Assembly: GCA_009885445.1 (NCBI GenBank)
Contig: VFKQ01000397.1
Location: forward strand, 1 to 6,931
Direction: 5' to 3'
Source: Anaerolineaceae bacterium
GTDB lineage: Bacteria; Chloroflexota; Anaerolineae; Anaerolineales; Villigracilaceae
Length of the DNA stretch: 6,931 nucleotides
Shown: one piece after another, positions 1 through 5,996 of the stretch
How the letters are laid out: each line of letters opens with the position of its first letter
Numbering within the stretch: the first letter of the stretch is position 1
Translations under genes and position numbers: made by a program
The notes under the pieces: generated by a model
Databases searched by the model: none
The model's input: only the letters and a program-made list of their open reading frames with translations
Told to the model about the DNA's origin: nothing

Positions 1-111
1 CAGGTCATCAGCGGCATGGACGCCGTCAACGCCATCACACGGCGTGACCCGCAGACCAACCCGGATTTCACAGGCGACGCTATCGAGAGCGTTACGATTT
101 CGGAGCGGTAG
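1..111 (+). CDS. Cyclophilin-type peptidyl-prolyl cis-trans isomerase, C-terminal end (5' truncated by window)
   Basis: Frame 1 is open from the first base to a TAG at 109-111 and encodes 36 residues, beginning QVISGMDAVNAI and ending IESVTISER. The pattern V-x-x-GMDxV-x-x-I, followed by a short acidic stretch, GD-x-I and a final beta strand S-V-T-I, is the usual C-terminus of bacterial cyclophilins, which catalyse prolyl cis-trans isomerisation in protein folding. The catalytic core lies outside the window, so activity and cellular location cannot be judged. The gene is convergent with the minus-strand gene row and ends 12 bases before a perfect hairpin. The call rests on only 36 residues, but the motif is distinctive. 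Confidence 0.8.
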   Translation, partial: QVISGMDAVNAITRRDPQTNPDFTGDAIESVTISER

Positions 112-123
112 ATAAGTTCGGGC

Positions 124-164
124 AAAAAAGTGACAGTCACCTTAAAGGTGACTGTCACTTTTTT
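124..164. terminator. Perfect 20-bp inverted repeat, likely bidirectional intrinsic terminator
   Basis: Arms 124-143 and 145-164 are exact reverse complements around a single base. Each strand has A6 before the stem core and T6 after it, so the same structure gives a U-tract in either direction. It lies between the cyclophilin stop (111) and the stop of the convergent small gene (155-157), whose last codons run into the right arm. Each arm also contains its own small palindrome (GTGAC-A-GTCAC and GTGAC-T-GTCAC), so two small hairpins could form instead of one long one. The sequence may also belong to a dispersed repeat family. Confidence 0.8.
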
Positions 165-418
165 AGTACTTCGTGATTTGCCTGTTCGATTTCTTCGTAC
201 AGTTTTTTCACATCCGCCTTCATCTCGGCAGAGACTCCCGCTGTGAACGGAATCAGCTTAACCAACTCGCGCGCCTGCCGGAAATAGTCCTTGACTTGCG
301 CAACGTACGAAAAGTCACTCTTGCCCAGCCCGTCTTGCGGGACGGGGTAGTCGCGGGCTTGCTGAATTAATTTTCGGGCGCGGAGAATCCGCTCGGCGGC
401 GGGGATGAGTTTGGCCAT
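155..418 (-). CDS. Small conserved-looking helical protein of unknown function
   Basis: This 87-residue protein starts MAKLIPAAERILRARK. I do not recognise its family. It is rich in Lys, Glu, Ala and Leu and reads as three or four amphipathic helices, broken by a proline/glycine segment near residues 25-33 (PVPQDGLGKSD). There is no signal peptide, membrane segment or cysteine. A cytosolic helical bundle or binding protein would fit. The ATG at 418-416 is the only plausible start: no ATG, GTG or TTG lies in frame in the 40 bases upstream, and no clear Shine-Dalgarno precedes it. It is last in the minus-strand gene row, separated from the DUF4404-like gene by a palindromic repeat, and its 3' end runs into the convergent terminator. 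That placement and the sensible protein composition support a real gene. Confidence 0.6.
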   Translation of the reverse strand: MAKLIPAAERILRARKLIQQARDYPVPQDGLGKSDFSYVAQVKDYFRQARELVKLIPFTAGVSAEMKADVKKLYEEIEQANHEVLKK

Positions 419-453
419 GATGGTTAATTCGATCTGTGTATTGGTCGCAAAAC

Positions 454-486
454 AAGTAGGGACACGGCGGCGCCGTGTCCCTACTT
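454..486. repeat. Perfect 16-bp palindromic intergenic repeat (REP-like), possible hairpin/terminator
   Basis: Arms 454-469 and 471-486 (AAGTAGGGACACGGCG and its exact complement) flank one central G. The hairpin would be very stable because the inner part is nearly all G and C. It lies in the 96-base gap between the DUF4404-like gene and the next minus-strand gene. On the minus strand it is not followed by a T-run, so termination is not assured. I recall similar GTAGGGACACGGC...GTGTCCCTAC palindromes as common dispersed intergenic repeats in environmental bacteria; that is memory, not a search. Confidence 0.75.
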
Positions 487-514
487 TGCAAATTCAAATT
501 TTCCACCGATAAAA

Positions 515-787
515 TTAAATCCCCGCATTGCTCAAGGTGTTCACCATCTGCGAGAGCGCGGCAGTTAACGTGGGATGCTTCTCTTCAAGATCCTGAATCG
601 TGTCTTCCAGACCCTTAATCACGGAGAAGAGCGAAATTGGCTCTTCGCCGCCCGTGCGCTCCAACAGGTTATGGATTTCCTCGTCCACGCGGCGCAGGAG
701 CGCCTGGCCTTTTTCGTCCACGGTTTCGGTGTTGGCAAGTTCCTTGCGCAGTTGTTCGAGAAGTTCGCGAATTTTAGTGTCGTCCAT
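515..787 (-). CDS. DUF4404-family small protein
   Basis: The product has 90 residues and no known biochemical function. It fits the DUF4404 pattern as I know it: an N-terminal amphipathic helix with repeated leucines (IRELLEQLRKEL, residues 6-17), a middle helix with VDEEIHNLLER (34-44), then a helix with the E-x-x-HP-x-L signature (H71, P72, L74) and a terminal L-x-x-x-GI. Length is typical of the family. It is acidic, with no signal peptide or membrane segment, so it is probably cytosolic. The ATG at 787-785 is preceded by AAGGA at 803-799 with an 11-base gap, an acceptable if long spacing. It begins 39 bases after the vapC stop on the same strand and could be co-transcribed with it, but nothing suggests it belongs to the toxin-antitoxin module. 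Confidence 0.8.
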   Translation of the reverse strand: MDDTKIRELLEQLRKELANTETVDEKGQALLRRVDEEIHNLLERTGGEEPISLFSVIKGLEDTIQDLEEKHPTLTAALSQMVNTLSNAGI

Positions 788-826
788 GTTGAAATATTTC
801 CTTTAAAGAGTTGGGGTATAAAAAAA

Positions 827-1213
827 TCACCAAATCACATCCACATCGTATTTTGAAAAAATAGAATCTGCGCTGACGATCTTCAAGCCATCAATTTTTG
901 CCTGAGCAATTAGCAAACGGTCAAATGGATCTTTATGGTGGGTTGGCAATTCATCCAATGCCAGAACGTGATGTAACTGAACAGGCAGAATCGACACTTT
1001 ATTAACTTGTTGCTGACCCTCAATCATTTCTGCAAGCGAAATTGAAAGGGATAATTTCCCCAACTGCTTCTTGATTTGAATTTCCCACGCGGATACGACG
1101 CTGAAGAAAATGCTGTTCTCGGCATCGGATAACATATCCGAGACTATCGGCGCGAGTTTTTCAGGCTCGGAGTCCCACCAAAGAAAAGCGTGCGTATCGA
1201 GCAAAATCTTCAT
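827..1213 (-). CDS. vapC: Type II toxin, VapC-family PIN-domain ribonuclease
   Basis: This 128-residue protein is a complete PIN domain, the usual full length of a VapC toxin. The family uses a cluster of acidic residues to hold Mg2+ or Mn2+ and cleave RNA, often tRNA or rRNA. All four expected positions are present: D6 in LLDTHAFLW, E44 in SAWEI, D98 in KDPFDRLLIAQA (with D95 nearby) and D116 in SADSIFSKY, so the toxin looks catalytically intact. The start ATG (1213-1211) overlaps the antitoxin stop by one base (TAATG). It has no strong Shine-Dalgarno of its own, which points to translational coupling to the antitoxin. Its base composition is clearly AT-richer than the phosphatase gene nearby. 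Family assignment is firm; the RNA target cannot be read from sequence. Confidence 0.93.
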   Translation of the reverse strand: MKILLDTHAFLWWDSEPEKLAPIVSDMLSDAENSIFFSVVSAWEIQIKKQLGKLSLSISLAEMIEGQQQVNKVSILPVQLHHVLALDELPTHHKDPFDRLLIAQAKIDGLKIVSADSIFSKYDVDVIW

Positions 1214-1437
1214 TATTTATTGGCTGTCCAAAATTCATCACTCAGCGGTTCATCAAAATCGGGCGAGATCGTTGCCGCACCAGCATGCAGGCCCGCAATG
1301 CGTTTCCCCACTGGAATCAGTCGGGCGACCAGTTCGCCTCCCTGCTTGAAAATTACCTCTTTGCCAGCCGCGACCTGGGTTAGCAATTCTTTCAATTTTT
1401 GGTCGGTCTTTTGCACATCAACGGTAATCGTGGTCAT
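1213..1437 (-). CDS. Type II antitoxin, Phd/YefM family
   Basis: The 74-residue protein binds and neutralises the adjacent PIN toxin and, by family knowledge, represses its own operon as a dimer. The N-terminal half (residues 1-45) has the Phd/YefM fold pattern: a first strand TITVDVQ, a helix LKELLTQVAAG with the conserved G25, a strand EVIFKQGG, then ELVARLIPV with conserved A38-R39-L-I-P42. The C-terminal tail (PDFDEPLSDEFW, 59-70) is the acidic, aromatic segment typical of antitoxins that clamp onto PIN toxins. The start ATG (1437-1435) has a good AAGGAG six bases upstream. It lies 50 bases after the HAD gene stop, with its own extended -10 sequence in that gap. Confidence 0.92.
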   Translation of the reverse strand: MTTITVDVQKTDQKLKELLTQVAAGKEVIFKQGGELVARLIPVGKRIAGLHAGAATISPDFDEPLSDEFWTANK

Positions 1438-1443
1438 CGGATA

Positions 1444-1449
1444 CTCCTT
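1444..1449 (-). promoter_or_regulatory. Shine-Dalgarno of the antitoxin gene
   Basis: AAGGAG on the minus strand sits six bases before the ATG at 1437-1435 and fixes that start. Among the minus-strand genes here, this one and the STAS gene have the clearest ribosome-binding sites. A strong site on the antitoxin and only a coupled start for the toxin favours excess antitoxin. Confidence 0.75.
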
Positions 1450-1464
1450 GCATCTTGTAACCAG

Positions 1465-1473
1465 ATTTTATCA
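1465..1473 (-). promoter_or_regulatory. Candidate extended -10 promoter for the toxin-antitoxin operon
   Basis: On the minus strand the sequence reads TGATAAAAT, a TGn-extended -10 with a near-consensus hexamer. The predicted start of transcription is near 1458, giving a leader of about 20 bases that contains the AAGGAG site. No good -35 lies 16-18 bases upstream, in the end of the HAD gene, as is usual for extended -10 promoters. It lies wholly in the 50-base gap before the antitoxin. Not experimentally supported. Confidence 0.45.
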
Positions 1474-1487
1474 CCTTCAGGTTCAAT

Positions 1488-2177
1488 CTATTCAAGTATC
1501 TCCAACAGATCGACAAGGTGTTTAATCTCATAAGTAATCGGCAAATCATCTGGTCGCTCTGCGGACTTGGGATTAAACCAGCAGGTATCCAGCCCATAGT
1601 CCGCGCCGCCGCGAATGTCGGTGTGGAGCATGTCGCCGACCATTAGTACATGCTCCTTGGGCGGACCCGCTGTCCGCGCGGAGGCGATGCGGAAGAAGTC
1701 CGCCTGCGGTTTGGCGGCACCAATCTCCTCGGAGATGATCAACGCGGATACAAATTGGTGAATAGTCGAATTCGCCAAACGCGCCGTCTGCACTTTGGTC
1801 AGCCCGTTGGTGACGATGGCGATGCGGCTGGTTTTGTGCAGAGTGTTGAGAATCTCGTGTGCGCCGTCGAGCAGTTGCGCGCCGAGGCCGAGTTGCTCCA
1901 CGAAGGTTGCGCCGAATTGACTCGCGGGCGTGGACAGGTTTAATTCTTCGAGCAACAGCTCAAAGCGCCGCGCCTGCAACGTGGACTGGGTCATCTCGCC
2001 GCGTTCCACCTGCGCCCACAGCGCGTGGTTGATGCGCTGATAGGTTTGCATGTACGCAGGTTCGTAAGGCAGGCCAACGGCGGCGAAGGTGTTGGGCAAG
2101 GCCTGCGCCTCGGCGCGCGCGAAGTCAAACAGCGTGCCGTCCGCGTCGAACCACAGCCAGGGGTAATGTTTTTTCAT
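1488..2177 (-). CDS. yjjG: HAD-superfamily hydrolase, YjjG-like noncanonical pyrimidine nucleotidase
   Basis: The product has 229 residues and all four HAD motifs. Motif I is FDADGTLFDF (nucleophile D11, acid/base D13), motif II is IVTNG (T123-N124), the motif III lysine is K156 in GAAKPQADFF, and motif IV is VGDMLHTDIRGG (D182, D187). Residues about 20-95 form the helical C1 cap of the beta-phosphoglucomutase-like subgroup. Length and the combination of DGTLFDF with VGDxLxxDIxGG match the YjjG family, whose E. coli member removes phosphate from nucleoside monophosphates, including modified pyrimidines, as house-cleaning of the nucleotide pool. It is cytosolic. The ATG (2177-2175) has a weak GAGAAGA upstream. 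It starts 75 bases after the phosphatase gene stop, and no convincing terminator lies in between, so read-through is possible. The HAD call is certain; the exact substrate is inferred from family resemblance. Confidence 0.85.
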   Translation of the reverse strand: MKKHYPWLWFDADGTLFDFARAEAQALPNTFAAVGLPYEPAYMQTYQRINHALWAQVERGEMTQSTLQARRFELLLEELNLSTPASQFGATFVEQLGLGAQLLDGAHEILNTLHKTSRIAIVTNGLTKVQTARLANSTIHQFVSALIISEEIGAAKPQADFFRIASARTAGPPKEHVLMVGDMLHTDIRGGADYGLDTCWFNPKSAERPDDLPITYEIKHLVDLLEILE

Positions 2178-2252
2178 TGAAAAATCTTCTCACAGTGGAT
2201 AGTGGTTAAAAAATCGCGCTATTCGCATTTCAAGGTTGAAAGACGCAAACTG

Positions 2253-5200
2253 CTAAACCCGTCTCACCGCCAGCATGGTGAGGTCATCAGACGGCGGTGC
2301 GCCGGCGACGAAATTGTCGAGGGCGGATTCGACGGCGGTCAAAATTTCGTCGGCAGAGGTGGATTCGTGCCAGCCGAGGGCGCGCAAGATGCGCTCTTCG
2401 CCGAACATGTCCCCCTCCGGGTTGAAGCCTTCGGTGAGGCCGTCGGTGTAAAACAAAACTGATTCGCCTTCAGTAAGTTTGATGGTGCGTTCTTCAAATA
2501 TGGATTTCTCCATCACGCCCAGCGCCATGCCGGTGCGAGTCATTTTTTCGATGGAGTCGCGGCGCACCCACATGGGCGGATTGTGTCCGGCGTTGGCGTA
2601 GGTCATTTCGCCGCTGTCGAGGTTGAGCACTGCGTAGGCGGCAGTGACGAACATGCCCTGATGTGTGTCGGGGTAAAGAAGCGCGTTGACACGGCGCAAG
2701 GCTTCGGCGGGCGAGGCGGTTTCTTGAATGGCGGCGTGGACGAGGGTGTGCGTGAGGGCCATGAACAAAGCGGCGGGCATGCCTTTGTCAGAGACGTCCG
2801 CGATGAAGAGGCCGAGGCGGTTATCGGGCAGTTCGATGACGTCGTAGAAATCGCCGCCGACTTGACGCGCTGTGCGCCAGCGCGCGGCTAACTGCCAGTG
2901 TGGGTGTTCGGGCAATCGCTCGGGCAGGAAAGTTTTTTGAATCTGCCGTGCGAGTTGCACTTCGGTTTCAAGGCGTTCGCGCACGACCATTTCTTTTTGC
3001 AGGCGTTCGTTTTGAATGGCGAGCGCGGCCTGTTGGGCGATGCCGCTGATGATCTCGATGCGCCGCGCGCGGAAGCGCAATCCGTTTGGGCCGGGGGCTT
3101 CAGAGACGACCAGCGCGCCATACATTTCACTTTTGATGGAGAGTGGCACGATCATCAACAGCGGGGATTCGCTGACGAAGGCTGAGTCCGCTTCGAGGGC
3201 GGTGGGAGGCGGAAGGGTGAACCAGGTTTCGGGGGGCGTACCCTCTGTCAGCGGGTGGAGAATCATCCGATTTAAATCGCAGGCTGAGTCTATTAAAAGA
3301 AATTCGCCCGGGGCGATATCTTGTTGAAAAAGTTTTTCGTCTGCGCTGGAGAAGCCGAATTCCTGCGAGGGGTGATAGCGGTCGTTTTGAAAGTCGTAGA
3401 GGTAGAGGGCGGCGCGGTCTACGCCGACGAGGATGGGCATGACGCGCACGATGGTGCCGAGAATTTCGTCGAGGTCGTTGAGGCTGACGACGGCCTGCGC
3501 CACTTGCAAAAGCGCGGCGGAGGCGTAGGCCTGCTCTTGTGCCTGGTCGTAGAGGCGCGTGTTTTCGATGGCGACGGCGGCGTAGTTCGCAAAAGTGGAA
3601 AGCATGTTTTGCGCCTCATGGCCGTAACGCCCGGGCGTGTGATGGGCGAGGGCGATGATGCCGAGGGGCTGATTGCCGATGCGCAAGGGCGCGGCGATGG
3701 ATGAATATTCGGGGCCGAAGCCGGCGGCGTGACCAGCGGGCCACAACGGGTCAGACTGTTTACGAATGACGGGCGCGGGGGAAAGCAGGGCGGTCATCAT
3801 GGCCAGCGAGGCTTCGGGGTGTTCGAGGCGCGCGGCTTCGAGGCTGTCTATGTCACAGTTCGAGCAGGCGGCCACGTAGAGGTCGCCTTCGTCGAGGAGC
3901 CAGATGGCCGAAACGTCCACGGGCAGGTTGCGGCCCAGTTCGGTGAGGATGGCGTCGAGGGAGGCGTCCATGCCGACGTTGTCTGAAAGCAAGCCTGCCA
4001 CTTCGCGCAGACTGTCCCCCACGCGGCGACGCCATTGCTCGGTGCGGAAGAGGGCGGCGTTGTGGATGGCGCTGGCGACCGTGTCGGCCACGGCTTCAAA
4101 AATTAACTGGTCGTCTTCGTTGAAAACGTTGGCGCGATCACTTTGAATATCAAGTATGCCGACCACGCTGTCATCGTAAATCAACGGCACACATAATTCG
4201 GAGCGGATATTTTCGGGCGGCAGTGGCGAGGGACGATAGCGCGCTTCTTGAGTCACATCGTTGGAGAGAATGGTCTCGCCGTTGCGCGCCACCCAGGGGA
4301 TGATGCCCTGCTCTTGATCGAGTCCAAATGCAAAACCTTCAAGGTCGCGACTGCGTTTGCCACTGCCGGCCACATATTGAATGGTGCGGCGATTGGGATG
4401 CACGGTGAACATATGCACAAAAGGATATTTGAAGCGGCGTTGAATTAAGCGCGCGGCATTGCGCATCAACTCGTCGAGATCGAGCGAAGAGGTAACGCCC
4501 TTGCCCACTTCGGCGATCAAGTCCAGCTGGTCGGCGCGGCGGCGTAAATTTCCATACAGGCGCGCGCCTTCGAGTGCGCGCGCAATCGTGTCGGCCAGCG
4601 CTTCGAGCACGAGCAAATCATTCGGATGAAAAGCGTTGGGCTGATCGCTTTGCACGTCCAACACGCCGAGCACACGGTTTTCAATTTTGAGCGGCAGAGC
4701 CACTTCAGATTTTGTTTCAGGCAGGCTGGTTATAAAACGATAGCGCGGGTCTTGTGAGACTTCCGCGCTTAATTGACGTTCGCCACTTTGGGCGGCCTGC
4801 CCGATCAATCCCTGCCCGAGGGCGGCATCGAGCACCACAGACTTTTTACGACGCCCGGGCCGCGGCGCAGATGCGCTGGCGCGAAAGCGAAGCGAGTCTG
4901 CGCCGGAACGCAAAGAGAACATGGCCACATAATAATAATTAAAAGTCTTTTGAATTAATTCAGTAACGCGGCGGGCGAGTTCGTCAATCTCGAGCACGTT
5001 GGCAATTTGCGCGCTGACTTGACGGACCAGGTTTAATTGCTCGAGTCGAAAGCGCTCCACTGCGGCGCGATGCGCGGCCAGCAAGCCCGCCGCGCTGGTG
5101 GAGGCCAGCGCTTCGAGCATGTCTATTTCATCAGCGCGAAAAGCGTCCGCGCGCGTCACCTGCAATGCGCCCAACAGAACGCCCTGCTCTTGAATCGGAA

Positions 5201-5501
5201 ACGCCGCCCAGATTTTTGTGGCGGATTTTTCTTCGGACCTGACGATTTTTCCAGACTTCCAGGCGCGATTCAAACCACCTGAGGGCGGCTCGGGCGAAAA
5301 GACATTTGTCTCGCCCGAGCTGGGCAAACGAAACAAACCCTCGTTGAGCCACAGGGCGGGTTTGCCGTCTATCAGGCGGCTGATCGTTTTCAGAATGTGG
5401 TCTTTTTGGGCAGTAAGTGAAGAAGCGCTGACAAGTTGCTCTCCCAGGCTGGCCAGATTGCGCCACTCTGAAACATGGGTAGAGCCGAGCGCGGGACTCA
5501 C
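2253..5501 (-). CDS. Multi-GAF sensor protein with C-terminal SpoIIE/RsbU-type PP2C serine phosphatase
   Basis: This 1082-residue soluble protein has no signal peptide or membrane segment. About five GAF-type sensor domains come first: a divergent one near 15-145, then about 160-315 (core SEVALPLKIENRVLGVLDVQ), 328-485 (SELCVPLIYDDSVVGILDIQ), 497-648 (SSIAAPLRIGNQPLGIIAL) and 660-832 (IVPLSIKSEMYGALVVS). A short helical linker (833-860, ending QIQKTFLP) leads into the phosphatase at about 862-1082. The phosphatase has the metal-binding PP2C motifs VGGDFYD (D884), ADVSDKGMPAAL (D902), YANAGHNPP, LFYTDGLTE (D1020) and SDDLTMLAV (D1072/D1073), so it looks active. By family knowledge such enzymes dephosphorylate a STAS antagonist, here the product two genes upstream. 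The start is GTG at 5501-5499, overlapping the kinase stop by four bases (GTGA), which suggests translational coupling. GAF ligands cannot be predicted. Confidence 0.93.
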   Translation of the reverse strand: MSPALGSTHVSEWRNLASLGEQLVSASSLTAQKDHILKTISRLIDGKPALWLNEGLFRLPSSGETNVFSPEPPSGGLNRAWKSGKIVRSEEKSATKIWAAFPIQEQGVLLGALQVTRADAFRADEIDMLEALASTSAAGLLAAHRAAVERFRLEQLNLVRQVSAQIANVLEIDELARRVTELIQKTFNYYYVAMFSLRSGADSLRFRASASAPRPGRRKKSVVLDAALGQGLIGQAAQSGERQLSAEVSQDPRYRFITSLPETKSEVALPLKIENRVLGVLDVQSDQPNAFHPNDLLVLEALADTIARALEGARLYGNLRRRADQLDLIAEVGKGVTSSLDLDELMRNAARLIQRRFKYPFVHMFTVHPNRRTIQYVAGSGKRSRDLEGFAFGLDQEQGIIPWVARNGETILSNDVTQEARYRPSPLPPENIRSELCVPLIYDDSVVGILDIQSDRANVFNEDDQLIFEAVADTVASAIHNAALFRTEQWRRRVGDSLREVAGLLSDNVGMDASLDAILTELGRNLPVDVSAIWLLDEGDLYVAACSNCDIDSLEAARLEHPEASLAMMTALLSPAPVIRKQSDPLWPAGHAAGFGPEYSSIAAPLRIGNQPLGIIALAHHTPGRYGHEAQNMLSTFANYAAVAIENTRLYDQAQEQAYASAALLQVAQAVVSLNDLDEILGTIVRVMPILVGVDRAALYLYDFQNDRYHPSQEFGFSSADEKLFQQDIAPGEFLLIDSACDLNRMILHPLTEGTPPETWFTLPPPTALEADSAFVSESPLLMIVPLSIKSEMYGALVVSEAPGPNGLRFRARRIEIISGIAQQAALAIQNERLQKEMVVRERLETEVQLARQIQKTFLPERLPEHPHWQLAARWRTARQVGGDFYDVIELPDNRLGLFIADVSDKGMPAALFMALTHTLVHAAIQETASPAEALRRVNALLYPDTHQGMFVTAAYAVLNLDSGEMTYANAGHNPPMWVRRDSIEKMTRTGMALGVMEKSIFEERTIKLTEGESVLFYTDGLTEGFNPEGDMFGEERILRALGWHESTSADEILTAVESALDNFVAGAPPSDDLTMLAVRRV

Positions 5502-5917
5502 GCGCCCCCCGACTTGCGTTTAATCATGGTGAGCACATTCCCCTCTTTAGGCTTTGATTCAAAATGGACTTCGTCCATGAGCTTGTGCATCAAGAAAACG
5601 CCCAAGCCGCCAATCTCACGCTCGTCGAGATTCTTGCCCAAATTGGGCTGGCGCACTTTTTCGATGTTGAAGGGTTTTCCGTGGTCGCGAATGAGGATGG
5701 TCACCTGTCCGGGCAGCGCCGCACAGGAGACATCAAAGGTGCCATTAACGATTCCCTCATAGGCATGTTCGATTACGTTTGAGCAGGCTTCGTCGGCGGC
5801 CAATTGAACAGCATAAATCTCCTTGCTGTTCAGACCGGCCTGCTGCGCAAACCCGCCGACGAAATCGCGGATCGCATCCAGGTTGGTGAAGTCTGCTGTA
5901 TAGGTGTTTGTGTGCAT
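5498..5917 (-). CDS. RsbW/SpoIIAB-like serine-protein kinase (anti-sigma factor type ATP-binding protein)
   Basis: This 139-residue protein is a single GHKL (HATPase_c_2) domain, the normal size for RsbW-type switch kinases. The N box is AADEACSNVIEHAYEG with E43 and N47. The G1 box is DHGKPF with D78 and G80, and the G2 box is GGLGVFLM with G103-G104-L-G106. By family knowledge it phosphorylates the conserved serine of its STAS partner and binds a target such as a sigma factor. The partner is the gene just upstream, and the opposing phosphatase follows with a four-base overlap. The ATG at 5917-5915 is the only reasonable start, because an in-frame TGA lies six codons upstream, yet no Shine-Dalgarno is visible. 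An output other than a sigma factor is possible. Confidence 0.92.
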   Translation of the reverse strand: MHTNTYTADFTNLDAIRDFVGGFAQQAGLNSKEIYAVQLAADEACSNVIEHAYEGIVNGTFDVSCAALPGQVTILIRDHGKPFNIEKVRQPNLGKNLDEREIGGLGVFLMHKLMDEVHFESKPKEGNVLTMIKRKSGGA

Positions 5918-5941
5918 GAGGATGAGTGCGGGTCACACTGA

Positions 5942-5976
5942 AAGGCCGCCTGCATCACTATGGAAGAGGCGGCCTT
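5942..5976 (-). terminator. Hairpin between STAS and kinase genes, possible attenuator
   Basis: A 10-bp perfect stem, AAGGCCGCCT (5942-5951) with AGGCGGCCTT (5967-5976), encloses a 15-base loop in the 79-base gap between the STAS stop and the kinase start. On the minus strand the stem is followed by only a short T-run (CTTTCAGT), so it resembles a leaky terminator or an mRNA-stabilising hairpin. Either would give more STAS antagonist than kinase. The function is inferred; the stem itself is directly visible. Confidence 0.55.
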
Positions 5977-5996
5977 GAGTTAAAAATGGTCGCGGG

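Noticed and set aside
2178..2252. Terminator between the phosphatase and HAD genes
   Set aside because: There is a T6 run and short dyads such as TTTCAA-CC-TTGAAA, but no stem of useful length directly before the T-run. Read-through seems possible.
4921..4960. AT-rich patch with repeated TAT/ATA triplets inside the phosphatase gene
   Set aside because: It encodes consecutive tyrosines in a normal strand of the second GAF domain (NYYYVAMF), so it is a coding coincidence and not an insertion.
2583..5282. Many open frames on both strands within the phosphatase gene
   Set aside because: They are shadows of a GC-rich coding frame. The 1082-residue frame alone has recognisable domains and motifs throughout.
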